Part shown: positions 1-10,076 of the stretch, piece after piece
Position numbering within the stretch: position 1 is the stretch's first letter
Layout: each line of letters opens with the position of its first letter
From: Tenebrio molitor
Lineage: Eukaryota; Arthropoda; Insecta; Coleoptera; Tenebrionidae
Assembly (NCBI RefSeq): GCF_963966145.1
Contig: NC_091051.1
Location: 1-64,000, forward strand
DNA: 64,000 bases
Reading direction: 5' to 3'
Program-made: the position numbers and the translations under genes
Notes under the pieces: generated by a model
The model's input: the letters and a program-made list of their open reading frames with translations, nothing else
What the model was told of the DNA's origin: nothing
Databases searched by the model: none

Positions 1-78
1 CTGGGGAGTGTGGGACTCCTCGCCATGGTGGTCGGGGCGAGTCTACCCACTAAAAACCCCTCCTCGGTGACCGTCGGC

Positions 79-119
79 CCACCCCGGTTTTTCGCCCATC
101 AGGCATAACCTCGGGGTGG
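79..119 (-). promoter_or_regulatory. Family-1 3' UTR hairpin (element A)
   Basis: Perfect 8-bp inverted repeat: CCACCCCG at 79-86 and CGGGGTGG at 112-119, with a 25-nt loop, about 25 nt downstream of the ORF2 stop on the sense strand. The same position in the other families holds a hairpin of different sequence, so pairing rather than sequence appears conserved. By analogy with SART1, whose 3' UTR is needed for target-primed reverse transcription, it probably helps the reverse transcriptase recognise the RNA. Confidence 0.6.
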
Positions 120-143
120 CGGTCCTTCTCTCCTGTGTCATCT

Positions 144-3086
144 TCACGGGGTCAACGTCAGCCCAGACTCGAGCCTTCTTTCGTCCGCCTCTTTTGTTCT
201 CATGATCTTTCTTGCCATTCCTGCGATGGCTTCCCAGTCTTCCTTAGACCTGAGCATCAGGTCAACGAGATTTTCCTTTTCAGGCCACTCTGCCGTCTTC
301 TGCATTACCTCGAGTCTGAGCCCATCCCACCTGGGGCACCGAAAAAGTGTGTGTTCTGCGTCGTCTCTATCTGGACAGTACCAGCAGCTATCGGTGTTTT
401 TCTTTCCGATCTTCTTCAGAAAGGACGCGAAGCAACCGTGTCCCGAGAGCACCTGAGTTAAGTGGAAGTCCACATTTCCGTGTTTTCTTCTCGCCCACCT
501 CTCGATTTGTGGTATAAGTTGGCGTGTCCACTCACCCTTGCCGCCCTCGATCCATCTTCTTTGCCACTCTGCTTCGATTTCTTTCCTGGCTTCGACTCTG
601 GTCAGCCCAGTGGTCTTGCCTTTCCAGAGGCGAACTCTCTCGGCCACCAGCAGATCGATGGGCAGTGCGCCGGCTATTACCTGTGCGGCATCAGCGGAGA
701 TGGTTCTGTACGCCGCTATCACTCTGATGAGAACTCTCCTCTGGGTTCGTTGCAGGATCTCCAAGTCTTTCTTCTTTTTGAAGTCTTCAGCCCAGATCTC
801 CGCTCCGTAGAGCACGACGGACGTGGTGACCGCCGCCAGTAGCTTTCGCTTGATGGAACTGGGTCCTCCCAGGTTGGGCATCAGCCTTGCCAGCATCGCC
901 GTCAATTTTTCCGCCTTGGCGGTTGCACGAAGAACGTGACTGGAGAAGTTCATTTTTTGGTCCAGAAAAATCCCTAGGTATTTAAGCTCACGCTGCGGCG
1001 TGATGGTGTTATTTCCCAGTCGGAAGCTAATAGGCCTCGGCCTTCTTCCCCCGATGAGGAGCACTGCTTCGGTCTTGGACGGCTCTAGTCTTAATGAGTT
1101 CTCCTCCATCCAGCGTTCCGCTCTCGTTAAGGCGTCTTCTGTCGTGCGGACAAGCTCTTCTTCCGTTCTCCCCATGGTGAGAACGGCTAGGTCATCTGCA
1201 AAGGCGACGAGCTTCGTTCCCAAAGGCACCTCGATCCGGAGAACGCCATCGTATAGAAGGTTCCACAAAGTCGGTCCGAGAACCGATCCCTGTGGAACTC
1301 CGCAGGAGACTCTTATAGATAGGTCATCGTCCTCGACCCACCGATCACGAAGATAGTCCTGGACTATGGCGATCGTCCACGGCGGCATATTCTTGTGGTG
1401 CAGTGCCTCCACGATTCTTTGCCACGACGCCGAGTTGAAGGCGTTCGCCACGTCCACGGTGGTTAAGGCGCAGAAGTCCTTACGTCCCCAGGATCCGCTG
1501 TTCGCCACTTTTGCGAACTTCATAACCTCTTGGGTAGCATCGACTGTCGACCTTCCTTCTCGAAACCCGAACTGCGAGTCCGACAGACCGCCTCTTTGTT
1601 CCAACTCCTCGAGCAACCTTTTTCTTATTAAATGCTCGTACAGCTTGCCCAAGCAGTCCAGCAGGCAGATGGGCCGAAGCTTTTTTCTGTCCACCGACTT
1701 GGCCTTTGGTATCAGGACGAGTTTCGCTCTCTTCCATTCATCCGGGAACCGCGCCGCTGCGAAAAGTCCATTCATCAGGCTCAAGAGAGTCCGCGGGACG
1801 ACCTCTACCAACAGTCGGATCACCTCCGGCGGAATGCCGTCCGGGCCTGGTGCCTTCCCTGGTCTCAGCTTCAACGCCGCAGCCCGAAGCTCATCGGTTG
1901 TGAAAGGCTCCACAGCTCCGATCTCCACCCTCGGCCACTCTGCGATCGGTCTGATGGGAAAAAGTTTTGCGACTGCTTCCCTTCGTTCTTCCAGGCTGAG
2001 CGGTGTTTTCTTCTGGAATTTCCCAGTCGCGATACGGTATCCCTTGCCCCACGGGTCATTTTCAACACTTTCCTGCAACTTTTCCCACGCTTTGGCCTTT
2101 GCCGCTCGGATCTCCTTCTTTAGTCGTTTTCTCGCCTGGGCTGAAACTCTTTCCATATTGCCGATTATGTCCTCTTGCTGCCGCTGCGTGGCGCTTCTGC
2201 GAGCCTTGGCTAGACGTCTTCTTTTGCTCAGGTAGTCTCTACGTCTGAATGCCACCTCGCCGGTCCACCAGAAAACGGCTCTCATCGTATTCCGGAGGCA
2301 CCCCCTTTTTGGAAGAATTCTGTCGCACATTTCCTCGACCCGATGTTGAATTTCGAATGCAGAAGGCGAGCTGAGTTCGCCGAGTCCCATCACCATTTGC
2401 TCAGCCAGTTTATCCTTTTTATTCTCGGCCCATCGCCATCCATGTGCAGGACATCCGGCCTGCGTTGCGATGTGGCGTTCAGCAATCTCGAACTCGATGG
2501 GCATGTGGTCGCTGGTCGTGGAACCGGCCTCCATGACGTGCCAGCCGTGCACGCGCCTGGCGACATCGGGTGAGCAGAAAGTGACGTCTAACACCGACGT
2601 GCTTCCTCCCCTCTCGAACGTGGGCTCTCCTCGATTCATGGCGACCAGGTTCGTCGCTGCGGCCCAGTCCGCCAACATGCGCCCCTTGGCGTCTTCCACC
2701 GCAGAACCCCACATGAAAGCCTTGGCATTAAAGTCCCCGGCTACAATCACCGGTCCTCCTTGCGTCCGCACGCAGCTTGCAAGGTCGTCCAGGTGCCTCT
2801 CAAACTCCCCTGTGGTGATGTTGGGGGAGATGTAGCAGCTGAACACAGTGTAGGATGTCACTTGGGCCCAAACAAAGCCTCTGCCCTTCCCCCATTTCCT
2901 CATTGAGGTACCCCTCAACATGATGGCAGCGTCCTCCGAGTCGTCCACTAGCCATCCCGGTGTCCTTACTCGCCTGATGTTGGGCTCGCTCATTAGCAGA
3001 ACCGAGGTGCCTCGCTCTCTCGTAAGTTGGTCGACGAGCCAGTGGACGGCTCGGCTCCTGTTGGCATTTAGCTGCAGGAACCTCAT
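144..3086 (-). CDS. ORF2 of element A: endonuclease-reverse transcriptase
   Basis: 980-aa polyprotein that nicks telomeric DNA and copies the element RNA onto it by target-primed reverse transcription. An APE-type endonuclease spans about residues 1-200: N-x-N-R near 7-10, SEPN at 33-36, GDFNA at 117-121, SDH at 192-194. The reverse transcriptase spans about 400-720: KAPGPDGIPPEV near 411, RPICLLDCLGKLYEHLI near 471, GFREGRST near 507, GVPQGSVLGP near 596, catalytic FADD at 629-632, LKYLG near 701. A C-terminal CCHC knuckle (C901, C904, H912, C917) is typical of the R1 clade. The start ATG overlaps the ORF1 stop as ATGA (3083-3086), so translation probably depends on termination-reinitiation. 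The frame is fully open and all catalytic motifs I checked are present. The length is typical of R1-clade ORF2. Confidence 0.95.
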   Translation of the reverse strand: MRFLQLNANRSRAVHWLVDQLTRERGTSVLLMSEPNIRRVRTPGWLVDDSEDAAIMLRGTSMRKWGKGRGFVWAQVTSYTVFSCYISPNITTGEFERHLDDLASCVRTQGGPVIVAGDFNAKAFMWGSAVEDAKGRMLADWAAATNLVAMNRGEPTFERGGSTSVLDVTFCSPDVARRVHGWHVMEAGSTTSDHMPIEFEIAERHIATQAGCPAHGWRWAENKKDKLAEQMVMGLGELSSPSAFEIQHRVEEMCDRILPKRGCLRNTMRAVFWWTGEVAFRRRDYLSKRRRLAKARRSATQRQQEDIIGNMERVSAQARKRLKKEIRAAKAKAWEKLQESVENDPWGKGYRIATGKFQKKTPLSLEERREAVAKLFPIRPIAEWPRVEIGAVEPFTTDELRAAALKLRPGKAPGPDGIPPEVIRLLVEVVPRTLLSLMNGLFAAARFPDEWKRAKLVLIPKAKSVDRKKLRPICLLDCLGKLYEHLIRKRLLEELEQRGGLSDSQFGFREGRSTVDATQEVMKFAKVANSGSWGRKDFCALTTVDVANAFNSASWQRIVEALHHKNMPPWTIAIVQDYLRDRWVEDDDLSIRVSCGVPQGSVLGPTLWNLLYDGVLRIEVPLGTKLVAFADDLAVLTMGRTEEELVRTTEDALTRAERWMEENSLRLEPSKTEAVLLIGGRRPRPISFRLGNNTITPQRELKYLGIFLDQKMNFSSHVLRATAKAEKLTAMLARLMPNLGGPSSIKRKLLAAVTTSVVLYGAEIWAEDFKKKKDLEILQRTQRRVLIRVIAAYRTISADAAQVIAGALPIDLLVAERVRLWKGKTTGLTRVEARKEIEAEWQRRWIEGGKGEWTRQLIPQIERWARRKHGNVDFHLTQVLSGHGCFASFLKKIGKKNTDSCWYCPDRDDAEHTLFRCPRWDGLRLEVMQKTAEWPEKENLVDLMLRSKEDWEAIAGMARKIMRTKEADERRLESGLTLTP

Positions 3087-5179
3087 GCTACGGCTTTCCG
3101 AGGTCTCCTGCTCTCTCTCGTTGCCTCCATTGCCTTTCTATATTCTGGACAAGCTACCCGATCTCCGCGGTGGCCAGCCACTCCACAGTTATGGCACCAG
3201 GGATCGTTCTCACAATCCCTGGCTAGATGCCCTTCTTTCCCGCATCGAAAACAGGATCCTGCGGCAACCCTCTTCTCTGCGGCACACCTACTTGCCAAAT
3301 GCCCAAACCGTAGGCATTGGAAGCATCTCATCGGCACCATCCTCTCCTGTACGCGACACTGATTCCAGCCGATTCTGACGCGTCCCACCTCCAAAAGCCG
3401 ATCGGCCTCGACATCCGGAAGATGCAAGGTTGCCATACCCGCCATCCCTCCTTGCGGCTTCTTCAGGTCGCTGATTTGTATTTGTTCACCCATCCCATTT
3501 GGGCCGATAACCGCGCCGATCGCCGTCCGAATCTCATTTTCGGTCACTGTGCGATCGAGGTCCCTCATCACCAATTGTCTGGTGGCGACGACTTCCGCTG
3601 TGACCATTTCTCCCATGGCATCTAACACAGCTTTCCTTAATTTGGGAGCAGCTGTGCCCCGCGCAGGTGCTAATTTGACGGAAATGCGTCCGTTCTCAGC
3701 GCCCGTAAGCGATTTCACTTTGACATCAACTTTCGAGATGTCTACCCTCGCCTTCATTTGTCTGATGACATCGTCGACCTTTGCGCTTTTGTCCTTGGCC
3801 TTGACGACCAGCACTTCCGCCTTGGGTCCGCGCGTCTTCGGGTACTGCCACCTGTCCCCTTCATTCGTGGCTCCCCCCGTGGACGGAGCCTCGTTTTCTC
3901 GCGTTTTTTGAGCGGACGTCATTTTCGACGCGTACGTCGGGACGTATAGCTCCACCTGCACGCCGCTTCTCGCCGTCAGACACTCTAGCATCTTCCGTTG
4001 GATGAGCTCATCCGTCCCTTCTAGGCGTGCCATCGCCAATTGTCTCCTTCCCAGACGCTCCGCCTCTCGTACGAGTGCCCGTAAGTGCCGGTATGCCGCC
4101 TCGAGTGGAGATTCCCCTTCTTGAGTGTTCAGGGTGCGGCGGAAGATATAACGTTCGTTGACGATATTTCCTCCCGTCTTTCTCGGTACCGCGGTACTGA
4201 GCACTATATGAGGGACCCGGTTGGCCTCCCAGTCGGTCTCATCCAGCTCCCCGATTTCTGGAAACCTCTCAGCAAAGAGGCGAGCGATGCCCTTCTCCAT
4301 TTTCCGGTCTTCCTCCGTCACCATTACGGCGAGATCGGACTTTCTCGCGGCCTGCAGCGGATTGCCATGAGCCCGCCTTGTCCTGTAGAAAAGAGTCTCG
4401 GGCCACTCCTTTTCTGCCAGTTCAGCAAAGCTTTGGAAGGAGGTAACCTTCTCTATCTCCCCAGGTTGCACTTCCTTGTCCACCCTTTCCCCGCATTTTC
4501 GGCACAGATTTGTTGTTTCTCTGGCCTCAACGCTACCTTCCACTCGCTGGATTACGTCCTCTGTCACGAGGTTGGTGACCATACTGCGTAATACAGCCAC
4601 CTTGTCCGCCAGTTCTGCGTTCGGGAAGTTTGCTGCTCCAGTCATCTTCTCGAGATCATTTACTTGTTCCCTAAGCTGGGTAAGGAGTTCCCTTGCCTTT
4701 ACCTTCAGGCGGTCCCCACGCCTCGGCTCTCTTTCCTCCTCTTCATCATCCTCTTCGTCTAATCGCCTCTTTTTTGTGGAACGAGCTGACGTACTATCCC
4801 ACTCAAGGTCAAAACAGCCACAGTGCAGACCTACCGGCGTTCCGGGTGCTGTCGACGTTTCCGGTCCTGTTGTAGACGGTGCTACATCTGATTCCGCGTT
4901 TGCCTTCTCTATATTTAGCTTGAGCGGCTTCCTTTCCATCTTAGGGTTGGTCTTTGGACTGCCGTGAATCATCTTCATTACGAATTCTTCGCTTTCGCTT
5001 GTCCCAGGGGCCCTTTTTGGGATTTTTTTTACAGGTGCTGCGCGCCCGCTACCGGGCGAGTCTACCTTGCCGGTTCCTTGTTGTTTGCTTTCAGGTTTCT
5101 TTTTCAAATTTTTAATCTTGTCCATATTATTCCCACGAGAAGGGTCGAAACAAAAGTCACCCCCCCGGGTGACGCCCAT
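3083..5179 (-). CDS. ORF1 of element A: gag-like RNA-binding protein with three zinc knuckles
   Basis: 698-aa protein expected to bind element RNA and target the ribonucleoprotein to telomeres, as R1-clade ORF1 proteins do. The C-terminus holds three CCHC knuckles: 619-632 and 643-656 (both CX2CX4HX4C) and 662-677 (CX2CX4HX6C). The N-terminal third is low-complexity and basic. It has a KKRR nuclear-localisation-like cluster near 136-139, an acidic Asp/Glu run at 141-149 and a probable coiled coil near 155-180. The start is uncertain: the first Met gives MGVTRGGD, but Met19 (position 5125) begins MDKIKN. Family 2 has Met codons at the same two residues (1 and 19). The stop is fused to the ORF2 start. 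Nearly identical in length and sequence to ORF1 of D. Confidence 0.92.
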   Translation of the reverse strand: MGVTRGGDFCFDPSRGNNMDKIKNLKKKPESKQQGTGKVDSPGSGRAAPVKKIPKRAPGTSESEEFVMKMIHGSPKTNPKMERKPLKLNIEKANAESDVAPSTTGPETSTAPGTPVGLHCGCFDLEWDSTSARSTKKRRLDEEDDEEEEREPRRGDRLKVKARELLTQLREQVNDLEKMTGAANFPNAELADKVAVLRSMVTNLVTEDVIQRVEGSVEARETTNLCRKCGERVDKEVQPGEIEKVTSFQSFAELAEKEWPETLFYRTRRAHGNPLQAARKSDLAVMVTEEDRKMEKGIARLFAERFPEIGELDETDWEANRVPHIVLSTAVPRKTGGNIVNERYIFRRTLNTQEGESPLEAAYRHLRALVREAERLGRRQLAMARLEGTDELIQRKMLECLTARSGVQVELYVPTYASKMTSAQKTRENEAPSTGGATNEGDRWQYPKTRGPKAEVLVVKAKDKSAKVDDVIRQMKARVDISKVDVKVKSLTGAENGRISVKLAPARGTAAPKLRKAVLDAMGEMVTAEVVATRQLVMRDLDRTVTENEIRTAIGAVIGPNGMGEQIQISDLKKPQGGMAGMATLHLPDVEADRLLEVGRVRIGWNQCRVQERMVPMRCFQCLRFGHLASRCAAEKRVAAGSCFRCGKEGHLARDCENDPWCHNCGVAGHRGDRVACPEYRKAMEATRESRRPRKAVA

Positions 5180-5630
5180 TCCGAGGGGGAAGGCTTTGAT
5201 ACTGCGGGGTGCGCCAGGTGCCCCGAAGGTTTTTACGACTTCGCTGTCGGTTGTTTTATGGAGGTTGCCTCCTCGCGGGCCGGCCGTTTAAGGCAAGCCC
5301 CCCGGCCGCGAGTCCTCACACGACGTACCCCTGCCACGCTCGCAAGGGTTGTTGAGGTGTGAGCCGCGGTTACGGTGTGTAACGATTAGTCCGCGTTCGA
5401 CCAACCGTAGCTCGGATCTCCCCCGGGTTCGCCAGTTCCCGTGCCACGACTTTCGTGGTGGATCCTGAGGGTTGAGCCGTCCTTTGTTTTTCGCCGGTCC
5501 GCTCGAGCCTTGCCGGCATGGGTGACCCTGCCAGGAGCGCGAAGCTCCCGCCGGCATCGCCCCGAGCCTCACTCCGGTTACTTAAGCCCCTCCACCAACG
5601 ACAAGGTCTCACGGCTCCTTGGAGGGGATA
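5180..5630 (-). promoter_or_regulatory. 5' UTR of element A
   Basis: About 450 nt of GC-rich leader from the element 5' end to ORF1. It is nearly identical to the leaders of B2 (22467-22914) and D (28300-28749), although family-2 ORF1 is very different. The sense-strand 5' terminus can pair its first bases (CCCCTCCA) with TGGAGGGG about 25 nt downstream. The leader probably contains an internal promoter and translation signals. No known promoter motif can be named from the sequence alone. Confidence 0.7.
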
Positions 5631-7072
5631 CCTGACCTGACCTGACCTGACCTGACCTGACCTGACCTGACCTGACCTGACCTGACCTGACCTGACCTGA
5701 CCTGACCTGACCTGACCTGACCTGACCTGACCTGACCTGACCTGACCTGACCTGACCTGACCTGACCTGACCTGACCTGACCTGACCTGACCTGACCTGA
5801 CCTGACCTGACCTGACCTGACCTGACCTGACCTGACCTGACCTGACCTGACCTGACCTGACCTGACCTGACCTGACCTGACCTGACCTGACCTGACCTGA
5901 CCTGACCTGACCTGACCTGACCTGACCTGACCTGACCTGACCTGACCTGACCTGACCTGACCTGACCTGACCTGACCTGACCTGACCTGACCTGACCTGA
6001 CCTGACCTGACCTGACCTGACCTGACCTGACCTGACCTGACCTGACCTGACCTGACCTGACCTGACCTGACCTGACCTGACCTGACCTGACCTGACCTGA
6101 CCTGACCTGACCTGACCTGACCTGACCTGACCTGACCTGACCTGACCTGACCTGACCTGACCTGACCTGACCTGACCTGACCTGACCTGACCTGACCTGA
6201 CCTGACCTGACCTGACCTGACCTGACCTGACCTGACCTGACCTGACCTGACCTGACCTGACCTGACCTGACCTGACCTGACCTGACCTGACCTGACCTGA
6301 CCTGACCTGACCTGACCTGACCTGACCTGACCTGACCTGACCTGACCTGACCTGACCTGACCTGACCTGACCTGACCTGACCTGACCTGACCTGACCTGA
6401 CCTGACCTGACCTGACCTGACCTGACCTGACCTGACCTGACCTGACCTGACCTGACCTGACCTGACCTGACCTGACCTGACCTGACCTGACCTGACCTGA
6501 CCTGACCTGACCTGACCTGACCTGACCTGACCTGACCTGACCTGACCTGACCTGACCTGACCTGACCTGACCTGACCTGACCTGACCTGACCTGACCTGA
6601 CCTGACCTGACCTGACCTGACCTGACCTGACCTGACCTGACCTGACCTGACCTGACCTGACCTGACCTGACCTGACCTGACCTGACCTGACCTGACCTGA
6701 CCTGACCTGACCTGACCTGACCTGACCTGACCTGACCTGACCTGACCTGACCTGACCTGACCTGACCTGACCTGACCTGACCTGACCTGACCTGACCTGA
6801 CCTGACCTGACCTGACCTGACCTGACCTGACCTGACCTGACCTGACCTGACCTGACCTGACCTGACCTGACCTGACCTGACCTGACCTGACCTGACCTGA
6901 CCTGACCTGACCTGACCTGACCTGACCTGACCTGACCTGACCTGACCTGACCTGACCTGACCTGACCTGACCTGACCTGACCTGACCTGACCTGACCTGA
7001 CCTGACCTGACCTGACCTGACCTGACCTGACCTGACCTGACCTGACCTGACCTGACCTGACCTGACCTGACC
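5631..7072 (-). repeat. Telomeric (TCAGG)n array 1
   Basis: 1442 bp, about 288 copies of CCTGA on the + strand (TCAGG on the minus strand), with no variant unit that I can find. It separates the 5' end of element A from the poly(A) of element B1 and is by far the longest telomeric tract in the window. TCAGG is the beetle telomere repeat. The G-strand points to position 1, which places the chromosome end on the left. Confidence 0.98.
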
Positions 7073-7137
7073 TTTTTTTTTTTTTTTTTTTTTTTCTGGG
7101 CGAGTCTACCCACTAAAACCCCTCCTCGTATCCTCTC

Positions 7138-7179
7138 CTAAGTACCCGGGATCGCTCTCGCATTTCATCAGGTACTTAG
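7138..7179 (-). promoter_or_regulatory. Family-2 3' UTR hairpin (element B1)
   Basis: Perfect 9-bp inverted repeat: CTAAGTACC at 7138-7146 and GGTACTTAG at 7171-7179, with a 24-nt loop. It overlaps the region just after the ORF2 stop. It matches in position, but not in stem sequence, the hairpins of families 1, 3 and 4. Confidence 0.65.
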
Positions 7180-7189
7180 TGTTTTATAT

Positions 7190-10076
7190 TCAGCGGTCGT
7201 TTGCCTCACGCTTTCTTTCTTCATCCTCCTTTCCTCGAAGCACCGCCATCGTGAACTCCGCTGTGGCATCCCAGTCGGCTTGGGATCGAAGCAGAATCTC
7301 TACAAAGTTTTCGTTTGTTGGCCATTCTGCAGTCTTCCGCATGAGAAGCAGTCTCTCACGGTCCCACCTTTCGCACACGAACAGCGTGTGCTCGGGGTCA
7401 TCGCGGTCTCCGCAGAACCAGCAGCCGTCGGTTTCTTCCTTTCCGATTTTAAGGAGGAAGGATGCGAAGCACCCGTGGCCTGACAGTGCCTGGGTTAGGT
7501 AGTAGGTCAGCTGCCCATGTCCTCGTTCGATCCAAGTCGCGATCTCTGGCAGGAGTTTTCTCGTCCAACTCCCCTTGTCGGTGGTTTGCCATCTCGCCTG
7601 CCATTTTCGTAGCTGCCTCTTTTTAGCTTCCTCCTTGGAGCAGAGTTGTCGGTGGAGGAGCACCCTCCCCTCGGCCTGTAGATCAGCGGGCAGGACCCCC
7701 GTTAATACTTGTAGGGCCTCAGCCGACACTGTGCGGTAAGCGCTGGCTACCCTCACCAGAACCCTTCTCTGGACCCTGTTGAGCGTTTCGACGTTCTTTT
7801 TGTATTTGAGGCCGTCGGCCCACCCTGCCGCCCCGTATAGGAGTCGACTGTGTACGACCGCTGAGAGGAGTTTTCTTCGGCTGCTACCTGGCCCTTTCAT
7901 ATTGGGCATGATCCTTCCCAACACGGCCACCATCTTTTCCGCCTTTGCAGCTACTTCTTCCACGTGGGGAACAAAGGTCATGGCCCTATCCATTCGTACC
8001 CCGAGGTACTTAAGTGATGTTGCTGGTAAAATCTCCTCACTTTCCGGGTCTCCTTTTTCCTACCAGCAGGACGGCTTCCGTTTTTTGGACAGCTAGCTTC
8101 AAACCTGCTTCCTCCATCCAACCTACGACCCTCTCCAGGGCATAGTTTGCCAAACTCATTAGTTCTTGTTCGGTTTTCGCCGTCACCAGAACAGCTAGAT
8201 CGTCCGCAAAGGCGATCAGCCTTAGGCCCTCCGGCAATTCTAGTTCAAGCACCCCATCGTACAGCACGTTCCATAGCGTGGGTCCTAGCACCGATCCCTG
8301 GGGAACCCCACACGACACCCCGATCGTGGTTTGTTCATCGACCTCTAGGCTTCTATCCGTTAAGTAACTTTGTATCAGGCTAATGAGGTACTCGCTGGTG
8401 TTTCTCTTCCTTAGAGCCTCCACTATCCCAGCCCAGGGGGCCGTGTTAAAAGCGTTCTCTACGTCCAGGGTGATAAGAGCACAATAATCTTTTCTCCCCC
8501 AGCTACCCGCATTCGCATATCTTGCCACCTTTAGGACCTCCTCGATCGCGTGCTGCGTCGAGAGTCCCTCGCGAAAACCGTATTGGGCGTCACTCAGGCC
8601 TCCCTTCTCCTCGAGCTCGTCCGCCAGTCGTGCTCTGATCAGGTGTTCCATCAACTTCCCCAGGCAGTCCAGAAGGCAAATCGGCCTGAACTTTCGTTTA
8701 CCTTGGCAGTCTGCCTTTCCTTTAGAGATCAGTGCCAGCTTAGCCCTCTTCCACTCGATAGGGAACATTCGCTCTCGCAGGCAGCTGTTTGCAATCTGTA
8801 AGATGACATCCGGTACGGCTCTTACGGTCGCTTTTACGATCTCCGCAGAGAAACCGTCAGGTCCGGGAGCCTTCTTTGGGCGGAGTTTGTTTGCCGCCGC
8901 CTCGATCTCTTTCAGATCGAATTCTGCGACCTCTTCGAGTGGCTGCCTTATCCACACGGGTAAGGGAGTATTCGGGAAGAGTTTCTGAACCGCTTCTCGT
9001 GTCTCGGCGCCAGTTGGCGGTGTTTCTCTGGCGAATTTCCCCATGGCGGCCTTATATCCGGTCCCCCATGGATTTTCGTCCACGTCTTCGACCAGTTTTT
9101 TCCATGCCTTCTCCTTGCTCTTGAGGATTTGATGTTTCAAATCCTTCCGCGCCTTTCTATATTTCTCAGCGGCCAGCTCTCTGTTTCTCTCGTTTCCCTT
9201 TGCCCTCATCATCGCTCTTCTTAGTGTGACACAGGCGGCTCGAGTGTTTGCTATTTCGGGCGTCCACCAGTATGCCGGTTTTCGCCCGTTTTTGCCACAG
9301 TTTTTCTTTTTCAGCACAGAGTTGCATGCGTGATTGATAGTTTTGGTTAGTGCCGCTACCGAAATCTCACGGATGTGGCCCACTCTTTTTCCCAGTTCCC
9401 TGGCGAAAGCTTCTTCTGACTCTTCTTTCCAAAACCATCCTGCACTTGTTTTGTTTTTTCCTTCTTTCTCGCTTGACCCGACTATTTCATACGTAATGAG
9501 CCGGTGATCGCTCAAAGTCTCTGTGTCTTCCACTTTCCAATTTTGTATTCTCGGTGCCAACCCGCTGGTGGCACATGTGATGTCGATGACTGACTGCCCT
9601 CGTGCTCCCACAAACGTCGCTTTTTCGCCTAAATTTTGTGCAAACATGTTGTTTGCAGAAAGAAGGTCTGCTAATGCGGCCCCCCTGTTGTCTTCCACCC
9701 CTGATCCCCAAATCGGCGATTTGGCATTCAAGTCTCCAGCGACGAGTACATCCAGCCTTGCATGTCTGATGCAGTTTTCCAAGCGCCCCAGATACTTCTT
9801 GAATTCCTCGATGCCGATGTTCGGTGACGCGTATCCACTGACTATTCTCACACCATCGATTTCGACCCAGACGTACCCCTTTCCTCTTCCAGAGTTCTCC
9901 ACCTTCTGCTTTCTGTTTAGGACTTTGATGGCCGCGTCCCGGTATGTGTCCACATACCATCCCCCTTTGTCCATCCGTTTTTTGTTGGGTTCGCTGGCTA
10001 TGAGTACGTCCGCCTTGGGTTCCGACTCCATAACAAGATCGTGTGCAGCGCTGCTTCTATTTAAGTTTAACTGCAT
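7190..10076 (-). pseudogene. ORF2 of element B1, frameshifted endonuclease-reverse transcriptase
   Basis: Family-2 ORF2 broken by a 20-nt deletion near 8040 relative to B2 (17690-17710). This splits it into an N-terminal frame (endonuclease plus RT through FADD) and a C-terminal frame (7190-7993, zinc knuckle CWFC...H...C). The start is taken at 10076 because TAATG (10078-10074) fuses the ORF1 stop to this ATG, as in Bombyx SART1. The open frame itself runs up to 10316. From this start, GDLNA is at about 114-118 and FADD at about 623-626. The span would be 969 codons including stop without the deletion. The deletion falls between the RT core and the C-terminal region, so full-length product is not expected. 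Confidence 0.9.

Larger units (their letters stand above)
1..5630 (-). mobile_element. Element A: SART-like telomeric non-LTR retrotransposon, family 1, near full length
   Basis: R1-clade (SART/TRAS group) retrotransposon read on the minus strand. It comprises a 5' UTR (5180-5630), ORF1, ORF2 overlapping it by 4 nt, and a 3' UTR. Only the last ~50 nt of 3' UTR and the poly(A) are missing, cut by the window edge; position 1 aligns with 23120 of sister copy D. Its 5' end abuts a perfect TCAGG array. Both ORFs are open, so it may be, or recently was, an autonomous copy. Family assignment rests on ORF order, domain content and the TCAGG target. Known SART elements lie in the same orientation relative to the telomeric G-strand. 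Confidence 0.93.

Noticed and set aside
135..2835. Long + strand open frames opposite ORF2 and ORF1 (for example 1366-2235, 9523-10590, 11589-12173, 21895-22521)
   Set aside because: They are antisense shadows of GC-rich ORFs with serine/leucine-rich composition and no recognisable domain; the minus-strand proteins explain the region.
5288..5612. Small minus-strand frames (80-94 aa) in the 5' UTR, repeated in the leaders of B2 and D
   Set aside because: They persist because the leader nucleotides are conserved; I see no domain or codon-level evidence of coding. An upstream ORF role cannot be excluded.
5578..7113. 511-aa open frame made of repeated RSGQV
   Set aside because: It is a translation of the TCAGG telomere array (a 5-nt repeat open in several frames); not a gene. 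Similar frames at 13000-13300, 16344-16706, 22864-23170 and 28698-28886 were rejected for the same reason.
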